This document shows, piece by piece, positions 1 to 8,996 of a stretch of DNA of 64,000 nucleotides. Both the position numbers and the translations under genes were made by a program. The notes under the pieces are model-generated. The model saw only the letters and a program-made list of their open reading frames with translations, was not told the origin of the DNA and did not search any database. Position 1 is the stretch's first letter. Every line of letters starts with the position of its first letter. The stretch lies in the NCBI GenBank assembly GCA_017461225.1, contig JAFTYV010000032.1, forward strand, positions 19,909 to 83,908. Reading direction: 5' to 3'. The stretch comes from Candidatus Methanomethylophilaceae archaeon. GTDB lineage: Archaea > Thermoplasmatota > Thermoplasmata > Methanomassiliicoccales > Methanomethylophilaceae.

Positions 1-1118
1 TCCGCGATGGTCGTGTCCTCGGACTCGCCGGACCTGTGGGAGACGACGACGTTGTAGCCGTTGTCGAAGCTCATCTGGGCGGCGTCTCCGGATTCGGTGA
101 CGGTTCCGATCTGGTTGACCTTGAGGAGGAGCGCGTTGGCGGCTCCCTCGTCGATACCGCGGGCGAGGCGCTTCGTGTTGGTGACGAAGAGGTCGTCACC
201 GACGATCTGCACCCTGTCGCCCACCTTCCTGGTGAGCTCGGCGGTGGTCTCGAAGTCGTCCTCGAAGAACGGGTCCTCGATGCTGATGAGGGGGTGGTTC
301 CTGGTGAGCTCGACGTAGTGGTCCGCCAGCTCCCCCGCGGAGAGCCTCATGCCGTCCACGTTGTAGACGCCGTCCTCGAAGAACTCGGAGGACGCCGCGT
401 CCATCGCGAGGTAGACGTCCCTCCCTGGGACGTAACCGGCATCGGAGATGGCGGCGACGATCGTGCTGAGGGCCTCGTCAACGGTGTCGAGCGGGGGTGC
501 GAAACCTCCCTCGTCGCCGATGTTGATGGCTCCCACGCCGTACCTGTCCTTCAGGATGGTCTTGAGGTGCATGTAGACCTCGGTGGACATCCTGAGGCAC
601 TCGGAGAAGCTCTTCGCCCCTGCGGGGATGATCATGCACTCCTGGATCTTCAGGTTGCCACCTGCGTGCTTCCCGCCGTTGATGATGTTGAGCATGGGGA
701 CGGGAAGGGTCACGTGGTCGCCTCCGATGTGCTCGTAGACGGGGATGTTGTTGCACATGGCACCCGCCTTGGCGACGGCGAGGGACACGGCAACGGTGGC
801 GTTGCCGCCGAGCCTGGTCTTGTTCTCCGTGCCGTCGAGCTCGATCATGGCCTCGTCGACAGCCCTCTGGTCCGTGGGGTCCATCCCGACGAGCCTCTTC
901 GCGATCTCGCCGCGGACGTTCTCGACCGCCTTGAGCACCCCCTTGCCGCTGTACCTGTCGCCGCCGTCGCGGAGCTCGTGCGCCTCCCATGTACCGGTGG
1001 ATGCACCGGAGGGTGCGATCGCGCTGATCCTGTGGCCGGCCACGGTGACCTCCGCCTCGACAGTGGGGTTTCCCCTGGAATCCAGAACCTCTCTTGCCCA
1101 AACCTTCTCTATCTGCAT
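1..1118 (-). CDS. eno: Enolase, C-terminus cut by window edge
   Basis: Interconverts 2-phosphoglycerate and phosphoenolpyruvate in the cytoplasm. About 372 N-terminal codons are present; the usual 420-430 residue protein continues past the left edge. Visible signatures are the N-terminal DSRGNPTVE block, the GGKHAGG loop at residues 148-154, NIGDEGGFAPP near 200 and the metal-binding SIEDPF near 280. The ATG at 1118 is chosen because a GAGGAG ribosome-binding site sits just before it, overlapping the stop of the upstream response regulator. The 9-base gap to that gene suggests co-transcription. The family assignment is certain. Confidence 0.97.
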   Translation of the reverse strand, partial: MQIEKVWAREVLDSRGNPTVEAEVTVAGHRISAIAPSGASTGTWEAHELRDGGDRYSGKGVLKAVENVRGEIAKRLVGMDPTDQRAVDEAMIELDGTENKTRLGGNATVAVSLAVAKAGAMCNNIPVYEHIGGDHVTLPVPMLNIINGGKHAGGNLKIQECMIIPAGAKSFSECLRMSTEVYMHLKTILKDRYGVGAINIGDEGGFAPPLDTVDEALSTIVAAISDAGYVPGRDVYLAMDAASSEFFEDGVYNVDGMRLSAGELADHYVELTRNHPLISIEDPFFEDDFETTAELTRKVGDRVQIVGDDLFVTNTKRLARGIDEGAANALLLKVNQIGTVTESGDAAQMSFDNGYNVVVSHRSGESEDTTIA

Positions 1119-1127
1119 TTTAACTCC

Positions 1128-2045
1128 TCATTTCCTGAAATTGAACTGTTTCATCTCGTGTAGTATTATGTTGCGGTCCTTGTCCGTGAGGATGGAGGGG
1201 TCCACCGACGCCACGAACGTCGTCTCCCTCGTGCGGTCCCCGGTCAGCTCGTGGAGCATGACGAGGACCTTGTTCAGACCGTTGGCCTCGACCAGGGTCG
1301 AGAAGTTGTCGATGACCACGACGGGACGGTCGTGACCGGACACGAACCCCCTGACCAGGGCCACCAGGGACCCCAGGTTGAGTATGTCCATCGCACCCGC
1401 CTTGTGGGTGGCGGTCATGGACACCACCTCGATCCTCTCGGACTCGAACCTCTGCCTCACGGCCTTGACCTTGTCGGATGTGATTATCAGCACGTCGTAT
1501 GCGGTGGGGTTGAAAAGACCCGCGAACCTGTAGACGGCGTCCGGTGCGGCCTCGAACATCACGTACGACGTCCCGAAGCGGACCGTCTCGTCCATGATGT
1601 TGGTAGACGGGACCGGTATCCTCTCGACCTTCCTCTTCCTCAGGAGGGGTCCGCGCCTCTTCTTGGATACGGATACGGGGTGTGCGTCCTCTATCCTGTC
1701 ACGGGTCTCCCTCAGGACCGTGAGGACGTCGGCCGTCATGAACGGCTTGTCCAGGTACCCTTTGATGTAGGGGTTGTCCTTGGGCACCTGCTCACTGGCG
1801 CTCTTGATCAGGATGACGTTGAGGACCATGTCCTCGTCGACCTCGTGGGCACGCGATATGAGACGCATCCCGTCCTCGTCGCCGACCCATGTGTCCAACA
1901 TGACGATGTCCGGATGGGAACCCTCCAGATCGGACACGGCCTCGTCGACACTGCTGGCGACATGGATGTCGTGCCCCTCCTCCTCCAGGATGTCCCTCAG
2001 GATCCCCTGGACGGCGACGTTGTCATCGACGATGAGAACCTTCAT
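1128..2045 (-). CDS. Response regulator with receiver domain and DUF835-like C-terminus
   Basis: A cytoplasmic two-component receiver. Residues 1-120 form a receiver domain with the acidic pair D7-D8, the phospho-acceptor D51 in MLDTW and the conserved lysine K100 in DKPF. A basic linker (about 125-145) leads to a C-terminal domain of about 160 residues resembling DUF835, which has no DNA-binding motif I can see. Output is therefore probably through protein contacts rather than promoter binding. No histidine kinase lies nearby, so the partner is unknown. A TATA-like AATAAATAA stretch lies near 2081-2089. The receiver call is firm; the DUF835 call is moderate. Confidence 0.85.
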   Translation of the reverse strand: MKVLIVDDNVAVQGILRDILEEEGHDIHVASSVDEAVSDLEGSHPDIVMLDTWVGDEDGMRLISRAHEVDEDMVLNVILIKSASEQVPKDNPYIKGYLDKPFMTADVLTVLRETRDRIEDAHPVSVSKKRRGPLLRKRKVERIPVPSTNIMDETVRFGTSYVMFEAAPDAVYRFAGLFNPTAYDVLIITSDKVKAVRQRFESERIEVVSMTATHKAGAMDILNLGSLVALVRGFVSGHDRPVVVIDNFSTLVEANGLNKVLVMLHELTGDRTRETTFVASVDPSILTDKDRNIILHEMKQFNFRK

Positions 2046-2150
2046 TGTGTCCGCTCCGATGGTCGGCCTAGGGGTTGCGGGTTATTTATTGTAGCGGTGG
2101 CGGGCTGTGGCCGGGGACCGGACCCCGACCATAGCCGTAGCTATCGCCTG

Positions 2151-2172
2151 AATAAAACCGGCCGATGGCCGG
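2151..2172 (-). terminator. Hairpin and T-tract terminator after L40e
   Basis: A perfect 6-bp stem (CCGGCC, 3-base loop, GGCCGG at 2158-2172) is followed in the minus-strand transcript by TTTTATT. It lies about 30 bases beyond the L40e stop, as an intrinsic terminator would. Confidence 0.7.
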
Positions 2173-2200
2173 CCGTAAAAATCAATGTTGTGAAGCAGAT

Positions 2201-2350
2201 TTACTGCTTCCTGCTCTCTTTGGCCTTGGGCCTGAGGTTGCTGTATCCGCACTTCCTGCACCTGCTCGCCTTCTTGGGGTTGGTGGCGTAGCAGTTCATG
2301 CATACAGTCTTGTCAAGGAGCCTGTGCTCAGCCTCTTTGAAACGTGCCAT
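2201..2350 (-). CDS. rpl40e: Large ribosomal subunit protein eL40 (L40e)
   Basis: A 49-residue zinc-ribbon protein of the archaeal 50S subunit. Two CxxC pairs (CMNC and CRKC) bind zinc and are followed by the basic [10 protein letters not shown] tail typical of the family. The length is normal for the archaeal form. The ATG at 2350 gives the canonical MARF N-terminus, and upstream frame extensions show no homology. It is a single-gene unit with its own terminator downstream. Confidence 0.95.
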   Translation of the reverse strand: MARFKEAEHRLLDKTVCMNCYATNPKKASRCRKCGYSNLRPKAKESRKQ

Positions 2351-2429
2351 TTGAATTCCTCTGGTGCTACCGATTATAGAGGTAATATAAAAAAGGTTGG
2401 CAGAACCGCGGACAGCGTCTTGATACCGT

Positions 2430-3371
2430 TCACGGCGGCAGGAGTGCACGTTGGCGCCCGAAGTCCTCGAGCGGACCGTCGACGGAACCGGGCATCTCGT
2501 GGACCACCGTGTCCGGACGCAGGACATCGAGTATCTCCGCGCACCTGGGATCCGTGAACGGCATGTGCTGGTCCAGTGTGCACACGTGGCCGTACGCCTC
2601 CGACACGAAGTCGAGGGGCGGCAGGTCCATCGGCCTCTCCTCGAACGTCGCCCTGTACTCCCCCGATGCGCTGTAGTGGAAGTGGACCGCATGCACGCGA
2701 TCGACGAGGTCGTCGCCGTAACCGGTCACGACATCCATCACGGCATCTATGCCTTCGGCCTCGGTGCGGATGTCCGGGATGCAGTTCATCATGTGCCCGG
2801 TGTCGAGGCACACCCCCCAGTTGTCGAACTCTATGCGGGATCCGAGGTACCTGTAGTCCGACTCGTCGAGCAGCCTCAGGCCCGGCCACCAAAGGTTCTC
2901 GAAGAGCAGTCTGAACGGGGGCTCCCCTCCCGGGAGCATCGACACCGCCGTGTTGACCATCTCCGAGAACTCGCGCAGAACCTCTCTGCAGTCGCGTGTG
3001 TATCTGCGCATCATGATCTCCGGCAGGTCGGCGTTGGATGCGTGCAGCACCCCGTGTACGGGGGACAGCGGTGCGGCCACCTCCATCATACGGACCAGGT
3101 TGGACACGACCTCCTCCCTGTTCCTCCCGTACATTATGTGGACCGCGCTCTCGGGATCCATATCGTACGCCCTGCCCTGCCACGCGGCCATCCAGTCCGT
3201 CGCGTACGGCAGGTGGACGGACACGGTGTGGGGGATGTAGACCGGATCCACGGGGGATGTGGACGTCAGGAGCTCCAGACCGTCGCAACCCACGGAGGAC
3301 AGGGTCCCCTGCACATCGTCTCCGAAGAAGCCCATGTCCTGGTACACGGAGTAGCTGAGAAGATGACGCAT
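2430..3371 (-). CDS. TIM-barrel protein, sugar isomerase/endonuclease IV-like
   Basis: A 313-residue protein with the look of the AP-endonuclease-2/xylose-isomerase-like TIM barrel superfamily. Metal-ligand-like positions follow the barrel order: VHLPYA near 53, GVLHAS near 108, LLFENLWW near 160 (the Glu ligand), CLDTGHMMN near 190, VHFHYS near 235 and VHEMPG near the C-terminus. Members isomerise sugars or cut abasic DNA; nothing here distinguishes substrates, so no specific function is claimed. It stands alone between L40e and a regulator gene. Domain call moderately strong. Confidence 0.75.
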   Translation of the reverse strand: MRHLLSYSVYQDMGFFGDDVQGTLSSVGCDGLELLTSTSPVDPVYIPHTVSVHLPYATDWMAAWQGRAYDMDPESAVHIMYGRNREEVVSNLVRMMEVAAPLSPVHGVLHASNADLPEIMMRRYTRDCREVLREFSEMVNTAVSMLPGGEPPFRLLFENLWWPGLRLLDESDYRYLGSRIEFDNWGVCLDTGHMMNCIPDIRTEAEGIDAVMDVVTGYGDDLVDRVHAVHFHYSASGEYRATFEERPMDLPPLDFVSEAYGHVCTLDQHMPFTDPRCAEILDVLRPDTVVHEMPGSVDGPLEDFGRQRALLPP

Positions 3372-3410
3372 ACCGTGTGATGGACCGGGCGGGTTAATAT
3401 CGGTTTTGCA

Positions 3411-3995
3411 TCAGAACATCGCAAGGGCCGCTGTGACCGCCGCCTCGATGGCGGAGGTCTTGGTGTCGCTGCCGCCGATGATCAGGGCGTCGTTCTCGGT
3501 GAGGCCTATGTCCTTGCGGATCCTGTAGGCGAGCTCGGGGTCCTTCTCGTCCAGGTTCCAGTCCGGGGGGATCATGAGGTTCCCATCGCGGATGACGATG
3601 GTCGTGCAGCCCTCCGCTCCGACCTTGATGCCGGCGTCCCTCTGCTCCATGCCGTTGACGACCTTGCCGACACCGCCGAGGACGAGGACGCCCTGCTGGT
3701 ACTCCCCCTCCACGGACTCCTCGATGTGGATGTCCACGGGCCTCATGGGTATCTGCTCGAGGAACGAGAGACCGGCCTTGGTGATGGTGATGCCGGTCTG
3801 CTTGATGTTGATGAAGTCCCACTCCTTCAGGGTGTCGATGATCCTGCGCATGCTGCCCTCGCCGACACCGACCTCCTCGGCCAGTCTCTTGCGACCCATG
3901 CGCCTGCCGTCGGACAGGATGTGAAGTGACCAGTAAACATTGGCGTCATTGAACCTGAACATAGGTCCGAACTGTGGCTCATCGATGATCTTCAT
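3411..3995 (-). CDS. Winged-helix regulator with DUF4443-like effector domain
   Basis: A 194-residue protein. Residues 1-80 form a winged helix-turn-helix (GRKRLAEEVGVGEGSMRRI as the recognition unit). Residues 85-194 form an alpha/beta domain of the archaeal DUF4443/DUF2111 type with a glycine-rich end, IIGGSDTK. It is probably a transcription factor sensing a small ligand. A long inverted repeat at 4047-4082 lies directly upstream of its TATA-like element and is a natural autoregulatory site. Ligand and targets are unknown. Confidence 0.75.
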   Translation of the reverse strand: MKIIDEPQFGPMFRFNDANVYWSLHILSDGRRMGRKRLAEEVGVGEGSMRRIIDTLKEWDFINIKQTGITITKAGLSFLEQIPMRPVDIHIEESVEGEYQQGVLVLGGVGKVVNGMEQRDAGIKVGAEGCTTIVIRDGNLMIPPDWNLDEKDPELAYRIRKDIGLTENDALIIGGSDTKTSAIEAAVTAALAMF

Positions 3996-4046
3996 GGTAA
4001 TCCCATCCGCTTGGCTACGATTAGCGGAAAACGGTTTATTAAGGTT

Positions 4047-4082
4047 TTTCCCGAACCGTACGGCGGTGTACGGTTCGGGAAT
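4047..4082. promoter_or_regulatory. 14-bp-arm inverted repeat upstream of the regulator promoter
   Basis: Arms TTCCCGAACCGTAC and GTACGGTTCGGGAA (4048-4061 and 4068-4081) are perfectly complementary around a 6-base centre. On the minus strand the repeat is followed by AAAAACC and then a TATA-like TTAATAAA at about 4036-4043 serving the regulator gene at 3995. No T-tract follows on the side a terminator for AdoMet synthetase would need, so an operator is preferred. Confidence 0.55.
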
Positions 4083-4107
4083 GTAATGTGTGTCCGATAC
4101 GTCCAGA

Positions 4108-5331
4108 TCAGAACGTCCTGACCTTGCCTTCGATGATCATATCGGAGACCTTGTCGACGTTGTCGAGCCACTCCTCGGCGATGGACTCGGCCTCGGACCT
4201 CCACTTGGGGAGGTTGGGGTCGTTCTCCGCGTCGGGGAGGACGATCTGGATGGATGCGTTGAGGGGCTCGGAGACGGGCTTACCGATCTGGGAGAGCAAC
4301 CTGACCCTGATCTCGGCATCGCTGGTGACCTTCTTCGCGACATCGTCCGCGATGAGCTTGGACATGACGTTGTAGATCTTGCCGATGTGCGTGATGGGGT
4401 TCTTACCTGATGTCGCCTCCATGGACATGGGCCTGTAGGGTGTGATCAGTCCGTTGCACCTGTTACCCCTTCCGACGGAACCGTCGTCACCCATCTCCTG
4501 GGAGAGTCCGGTGCAGGTGAGGTAGTACACGCCGCGGTCGTAGTCGTCACCGGTGTTGATCTCGAGCTTGAAGTTGATCTTCTCGTCGCCGATGACCTTG
4601 AGGGCGTTGTCGTAGACCTTGTCGTACATCTGCTCGACGACGGACCTGTAGTGGCCGGCGTCGGGGACGTACTTGTCCACCATGGCGCATGCGATGGTGA
4701 CGGTGAGATCCTCTCCGACCCTGGAGGCCATGACCTTGACGTCCTGTCCGGTCTCGGGGAGGTCCTTCTTCATGGCACCGTTGACGTACTCCTCGGTCTT
4801 GAGGACGACGGAATCGGTGATGGAGTAAGGAGCGTAACCCACACCGAAGGATGTGTCGTTGGCGAGGTGTCCGGATGCCTTGTACACTCCGGTGAGGTCG
4901 TCGGATCCCATGCCGAGCTTGGCATCGAGGATGATGTCCGAGTCGACATCGAGGTTGGGGAATGTGGCCCTGAGGTAGTCGCGTGCGGCTTTGAGTGCGA
5001 CGGGTGTGCAGGGGAGGGACTTGAGGTCCTTTCCCTCTCCGATGTGGGTCGTCGCACGGCCCACGAGGAGGATGTAGGTGGGGTCGATGACGGAACCTCC
5101 GCCGAACCTGGGCGCTGCCTGTCCTGCGGCGATCTGGGTCTCGTCGGTGTTGTGGTGGAGGACGTGTCCGACCTCCTTCTTGTACATCCTGCAGAGTGCC
5201 TTGCTGACCTCCTCCGCGAGGGCGTCGGAAACACTGTCAGGGTGTCCGATTCCTTTCCTCTCGACGATCTCGACTCTCTTCATGGGGACGGGGATCTCGT
5301 TGAGACCCTCTACGTAAATGTTCTTAGCCAT
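4108..5331 (-). CDS. mat: S-adenosylmethionine synthetase, archaeal type
   Basis: Makes S-adenosylmethionine from methionine and ATP in the cytoplasm. The 407-residue length and sequence are those of the archaeal family, which is only distantly related to bacterial MetK. Landmarks include ERKGIGHPDS near 24-33, the HHNTDE block near 59 and GRGNRCNGLI near 285. The ATG at 5331 has an AGGAG ribosome-binding site and a TATA-like TTTATTAAG about 45 bases upstream, giving a short leader. AdoMet serves methyltransferases and radical enzymes that are numerous in methanogens. Confidence 0.96.
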   Translation of the reverse strand: MAKNIYVEGLNEIPVPMKRVEIVERKGIGHPDSVSDALAEEVSKALCRMYKKEVGHVLHHNTDETQIAAGQAAPRFGGGSVIDPTYILLVGRATTHIGEGKDLKSLPCTPVALKAARDYLRATFPNLDVDSDIILDAKLGMGSDDLTGVYKASGHLANDTSFGVGYAPYSITDSVVLKTEEYVNGAMKKDLPETGQDVKVMASRVGEDLTVTIACAMVDKYVPDAGHYRSVVEQMYDKVYDNALKVIGDEKINFKLEINTGDDYDRGVYYLTCTGLSQEMGDDGSVGRGNRCNGLITPYRPMSMEATSGKNPITHIGKIYNVMSKLIADDVAKKVTSDAEIRVRLLSQIGKPVSEPLNASIQIVLPDAENDPNLPKWRSEAESIAEEWLDNVDKVSDMIIEGKVRTF

Positions 5332-5370
5332 GATAGGTGCTCCTATATCTATTGTGAAAGATGGTTTTCC

Positions 5371-5380
5371 TCTTAATAAA
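5371..5380 (-). promoter_or_regulatory. TATA box of AdoMet synthetase
   Basis: TTTATTAAGA read on the minus strand lies about 45 bases before the start codon. This predicts a start site near 5349 and a leader carrying the AGGAG site. Confidence 0.5.
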
Positions 5381-5421
5381 TGGTGTGGATGGATGAAGGG
5401 TCGAACGTCAATGGACGAACC

Positions 5422-6339
5422 TCATCTGGAAGCCCTGCGGACCCCACGGGACGTTATCTCGAACAGGTCCATGTCCTCCACGGCGACCACCTCGGGGAAG
5501 TGCTCCCTCGCCTCCGCCTCCACCAGCGAACGGTCGTCGTACCTGTTGCTCACGTGGGTCAGCATCAGGCACCTGACACCGGCCTCGCGGGCGGCCACAG
5601 CCGCCTGGGAGGCGGTGGAGTGGAAGTGGTCCGCGGCCATCTCGGATTCGGACGACATGTAGGTGGACTCGTGGATCAGCACGTCCACGCCCGCGGACGC
5701 CTCCACTATCCCCGGACACGGGACGGTGTCCCCCGTGTACGACACCGATGCACCCGGTGTCGGGGGGCCCACGACCTCCGACGGACTGACCCCGTTGACG
5801 GTCTCGCCCGCCTTGAGGAGGGCCATCTCCGGACCGTCATGCACACCCAGTTCCAGCGCCCTCGCGCGGTCCGGCCTCCCGGGGCGGTCCGGCTCCCTCA
5901 CGGTGAACCCGACGGACGGTGTTCCGTGGGACGTGGCGTAGGCGGTTATGCGGAGGCCGCAGACGTCGAACGTCTCGCCGCCCTCCAGCTCCACCACCTC
6001 CAACGGGTACTGGGTCTCACCCTCGGTGACCGACATCATCGCGGACACGCCGTGTGCCAGCCCCACCGGACCGTACACCGTCAACGGGTCCCTCCTCCCG
6101 GAGAGGCTCATCGTCTGGAGCAGACCGGGGAGTCCGAAGACGTGGTCGCCGTGCATGTGGGTGATGAGGATGGTCCTGATCTTCATGAACGAGAACGGGG
6201 AGACCATCAGCTGCCTCTGGGACCCCTCCCCGCAGTCCATGAGGACTATGTCGGGACCGACCCTGACCGCTATGCAGGAGGTGGCCCTGTCGCGGGACGG
6301 GACGCTCGCCCCGGTCCCCAGGAACAGGAGTTCCATCAT
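5422..6339 (-). CDS. rnz: Ribonuclease Z
   Basis: Endonuclease that removes 3' trailers from precursor tRNAs. It has the metallo-beta-lactamase fold, with the zinc motif HMHGDH at residues 61-66 and further ligands in SYTGD and HESTY in the second half. Its 305-residue length is that of the short RNase Z form. The start could be 6339 or 6336 (two adjacent ATGs). It begins 9 bases after the small zinc protein at 6349-6561 and is probably co-transcribed with it. The tRNA genes seen here lack a generally encoded CCA, so 3' processing is needed. Confidence 0.93.
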   Translation of the reverse strand: MMELLFLGTGASVPSRDRATSCIAVRVGPDIVLMDCGEGSQRQLMVSPFSFMKIRTILITHMHGDHVFGLPGLLQTMSLSGRRDPLTVYGPVGLAHGVSAMMSVTEGETQYPLEVVELEGGETFDVCGLRITAYATSHGTPSVGFTVREPDRPGRPDRARALELGVHDGPEMALLKAGETVNGVSPSEVVGPPTPGASVSYTGDTVPCPGIVEASAGVDVLIHESTYMSSESEMAADHFHSTASQAAVAAREAGVRCLMLTHVSNRYDDRSLVEAEAREHFPEVVAVEDMDLFEITSRGVRRASR

Positions 6340-6348
6340 CGCGGACCC

Positions 6349-6561
6349 TCAGTACATCTGGTCGATCTGCCTGTCGGACTTGGTCTCCTTCTTGAACTCC
6401 CTGTAGTGCTCCCTGCAGAGGTGCACCTGGCGGAGCCCCTCCTCCCTGAGCTTGAGGGAGGACCTCGCCACCAGTTTGATGTTGCAGGAGCGCTCGCATA
6501 CCCTGTCGCATCCCGCCACGTCGCAGGTGTCGGGTGCCACATCGTGTTTTGCCAAAGACAT
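6349..6561 (-). CDS. Small cysteine-rich (zinc-binding) conserved protein
   Basis: A 70-residue protein with cysteines arranged as C-x4-C-x3-C-x3-C near the N-terminus (DTCDVAGCDRVCERSC) and a later HLCREHYREFKKE segment, consistent with one small zinc-binding fold. I do not recognise a named family. A TATA-like TTTTTATAC at 6585-6593 is centred about 27 bp before the ATG, so the message is probably leaderless. It precedes RNase Z by 9 bases, which suggests an RNA-related role, but that is inference only. Confidence 0.7.
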   Translation of the reverse strand: MSLAKHDVAPDTCDVAGCDRVCERSCNIKLVARSSLKLREEGLRQVHLCREHYREFKKETKSDRQIDQMY

Positions 6562-6584
6562 GCACTGGTCATCTCCGTGGACCG

Positions 6585-6621
6585 TTTTTATACTATTGGC
6601 GACCCCTCCAACATTTATTAG
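6585..6621. promoter_or_regulatory. Divergent leaderless promoters between the zinc protein and rpe
   Basis: A minus-strand TATA-like element (6585-6593) sits about 27 bp from the ATG at 6561. A plus-strand element, ATTTATTA (6612-6620), sits about 27 bp before the ATG at 6644. Both spacings match archaeal TATA-to-start distances with no 5' leader. Confidence 0.5.
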
Positions 6622-6643
6622 TGCGGTCGGCATACATCGGTCG

Positions 6644-7303
6644 ATGACCAAAGTATCCCCGTCGATGCTCTCGGCGGATTTCTCGAAACTGGGCGAGGAG
6701 CTCGTGCGCGTGGAGAGGGCGGGTGCCGACTGGGCACACCTCGATGTCATGGATGGGATGTTCGTCCCGAACATAACGTTCGGGCCCCCCGTCATCAAGG
6801 CCATCAGGAGGCACTCCGACATAACATTCGACGCACACCTCATGATCCAGGACCCCGCCAGGTACATCGGGGCCTTCCTGGACGCGGGCTGCGACATCAT
6901 CACCGTCCACTGCGAGGCCGATGGAGATATCCACGAGGCCATATCGCTCATAAAGGCCGGAGGGGCGCGTGCGGGGATCTCCGTGAACCCGGAGACGCCC
7001 GTGGAGGAGCTCCTGCCGTACCTCGGCGAGGTCGACCTGGTCCTCGTCATGACGGTGCACCCCGGTTTCGGCGGCCAGTCCTTCATCGCCGAGTGCGTCC
7101 CCAAGATCGCATGGGTCCGCGAATGGGCGGAGGCGAACGGGAGGGACCTCGAGATATCGGTCGACGGCGGCGTGAACCCCGAGACCGGCAGGATATGCAC
7201 CGATGCGGGGGCGACGGTCCTCGTCGCGGGCTCGTCGCTCTTCAGACTGGACGACATGGCCCCGGCCATCGCCGAGTGGAAGGGTTTCGGCAGGGACCTG
7301 TGA
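6644..7303 (+). CDS. rpe: Ribulose-phosphate 3-epimerase
   Basis: Interconverts ribulose 5-phosphate and xylulose 5-phosphate. The 219-residue TIM barrel shows the family blocks SPSMLSADF at the N-terminus, HLDVMDGMFVPN with catalytic Asp near 33-45, DAHLMI, MTVHPGFGGQ near 138 and EISVDGGVN near 170. The ATG at 6644 is chosen because homology begins there and a TATA-like element is spaced 27 bp upstream. FEN1 starts 9 bases after its stop, so the two are likely an operon. Confidence 0.95.
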   Translation: MTKVSPSMLSADFSKLGEELVRVERAGADWAHLDVMDGMFVPNITFGPPVIKAIRRHSDITFDAHLMIQDPARYIGAFLDAGCDIITVHCEADGDIHEAISLIKAGGARAGISVNPETPVEELLPYLGEVDLVLVMTVHPGFGGQSFIAECVPKIAWVREWAEANGRDLEISVDGGVNPETGRICTDAGATVLVAGSSLFRLDDMAPAIAEWKGFGRDL

Positions 7304-7312
7304 GGTGCGCCG

Positions 7313-8341
7313 ATGGGAGTCAACCTTTCACCCATCGTCGAGGCCACGGAGATCGAGCTCCAGGACCTCCGCGGCAAGACGGTGGCCGTGGACGCCTACA
7401 ACACAATATTCCAGTTCCTATCGATAATCAGGCAGCCCGACGGGAAACCGCTGCAGGACGGACAGGGGCGCGTGACGTCGCACCTCTCCGGGATACTGTA
7501 CCGCACGGCCAACCTCGTAGAGGCCGGAATCGAACCCACCTTCGTCTTCGACGGCAAGCCCAGCGAGCTCAAGAGCGGCACGATCGAGGAGAGGATAGCC
7601 CGCAGGGAGAGGGCCAAGGTGGAGTACGAGGAGGCGCTTGCGGAGGGGGACCTGAAGAAGGCGTTCTCCAAGGCGCAGCAGACCTCCAGGATGACCCCCG
7701 AGATACTGGAGACGTCCAAGGAGCTCCTGGAGCTCATGGGGATACCCGTGGTCCAGGCGCCCAGCGACGGCGAGGCGCAGGCGGCCTACATGTGCCTCAA
7801 GGGGGACGTGCACGCCGCGGCATCCCAGGACTACGACTCGATCCTGTTCGGTGCACCCACGCTGGTGAGGAACCTCACCGTGTCCGGGAGGCGCAAGGTC
7901 CCCGGCAAGAGCGTCTACAGGGACGTCCACACGGAGGTCATAGACTCCGCATCGGTCCTCGGATCCCTCGGCATCACCAGGGAGCAGCTCGTGGACGTCT
8001 GCATACTCATGGGCACAGACTTCAACGAGGGTGTCCAGGGCATAGGACCCAAGAAGGGACTCAAGCTCATCCAGAAGCACGGCGACCTCGAGACCGTGAT
8101 GGAGAAGACCGACGTGGACATCCCCGGGTACGAGCAGGTCAGGGCGATATTCCTCGACGGACCGAGATCCGACGACTACTCTGTCAAGACGGGCAGGATG
8201 GATCCCGAGGGGGTCGTGGCCATGATGACCGAGTACGGGTTCTCCGCCGACAGGGTCGGCACCGTGATCAACAAGATCGAGGCCGCACGCAAGGCCGAGT
8301 CCAACAGACGCAAGCAGAGGTCCCTGGACAACTGGTTCTGA
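7313..8341 (+). CDS. fen: Flap endonuclease 1
   Basis: Structure-specific nuclease that removes 5' flaps during Okazaki-fragment maturation and repair. The 342 residues cover the XPG N-domain (VAVDAYNTIFQF near 25-36, FVFDGKP near 80), the XPG-I domain (APSDGEAQAAYM near 150, SQDYDSILFG near 172) and the helix-hairpin-helix region (GIGPKKGLKLI near 240). The protein ends in QRSLDNWF, a PCNA-interacting peptide (residues 335-342). Its acidic metal ligands are present. Length is normal for archaea. Confidence 0.97.
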   Translation: MGVNLSPIVEATEIELQDLRGKTVAVDAYNTIFQFLSIIRQPDGKPLQDGQGRVTSHLSGILYRTANLVEAGIEPTFVFDGKPSELKSGTIEERIARRERAKVEYEEALAEGDLKKAFSKAQQTSRMTPEILETSKELLELMGIPVVQAPSDGEAQAAYMCLKGDVHAAASQDYDSILFGAPTLVRNLTVSGRRKVPGKSVYRDVHTEVIDSASVLGSLGITREQLVDVCILMGTDFNEGVQGIGPKKGLKLIQKHGDLETVMEKTDVDIPGYEQVRAIFLDGPRSDDYSVKTGRMDPEGVVAMMTEYGFSADRVGTVINKIEAARKAESNRRKQRSLDNWF

Positions 8342-8995
8342 TCAGGCCCTGACGGCGAGCCTGTGGAGGGGCGCACCCTCCGCCAGCCTGCGGGTGAACA
8401 CGTCCCTGCAGTGCCTGTAGGACCTGAACCTCCTCTCCGCTGAATCGAGGTCCCCGTACACCTTCCAGCACCCGATCGCCTTGTATCCGGTGCCGTTGTT
8501 CTCCATGTACCCGCGGATGTCCTCCATGGGGTAGTCCAGGAACACGCCGATCTCGTGGGGCATCCCCATCTCGGCGAACCTCCCCTCGAGACGGTCCACC
8601 GCACCCTCCGCATCGCAGTCGTCGTAACCGTTCTCGCACAGGAAGCCGCGGACCTCCGGATCGGAGAGCCTCGCCTCCAGGAGACGCGGCCTGTACACGT
8701 AGATGAGACAACCGCAGCTGTCCCCGCGGAGTATGCGCGCACGGACACCGCGGTGGCTGATGGTTGCGACCACGGCCTCGAGGCTGTCCCTGGTGCCGTC
8801 GTGGGGGGTGCACACCCTGAACATGCTGCCGCACTTCAGACCCGCCAGGGTCGGTGCGCAGTGCCTGACCAGCCTCTCCACGAGGACGTCGTCGGGTACG
8901 CGGCACGCCCCGCATGTGCAGCCGTGTCCGCATCCGCATCCCCTGTCCACGACCGGCAGGGTCGCCCCGTCGACGGTGTCTGTCGCATACATCAT
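8342..8995 (-). CDS. DUF3793 family protein under probable iron-type control
   Basis: A 217-residue protein with the DUF3793 landmarks CAPTLAGLKCGSMF near 47, FLDYPMEDIRGYMEN near 150 and GCWKVYGD near 175. An extra Cys-rich N-terminal stretch, CGCGHGCTCGAC (about 20-31), could bind metal. Biochemical function is unknown. Two TTAGG-N4-CCTAA repeats flank its TATA box (8997-9040), the layout of a metal-dependent DtxR-family repressor target. This argues for a role in metal limitation, which is inference. The message is probably leaderless from the ATG at 8995. Confidence 0.8.
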   Translation of the reverse strand: MMYATDTVDGATLPVVDRGCGCGHGCTCGACRVPDDVLVERLVRHCAPTLAGLKCGSMFRVCTPHDGTRDSLEAVVATISHRGVRARILRGDSCGCLIYVYRPRLLEARLSDPEVRGFLCENGYDDCDAEGAVDRLEGRFAEMGMPHEIGVFLDYPMEDIRGYMENNGTGYKAIGCWKVYGDLDSAERRFRSYRHCRDVFTRRLAEGAPLHRLAVRA

Positions 8996-8996
8996 G

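Noticed and set aside
4047..4082. Intrinsic terminator of AdoMet synthetase
   Set aside because: In the minus-strand transcript the hairpin is followed by A residues, not T residues, and it sits directly against the next promoter.
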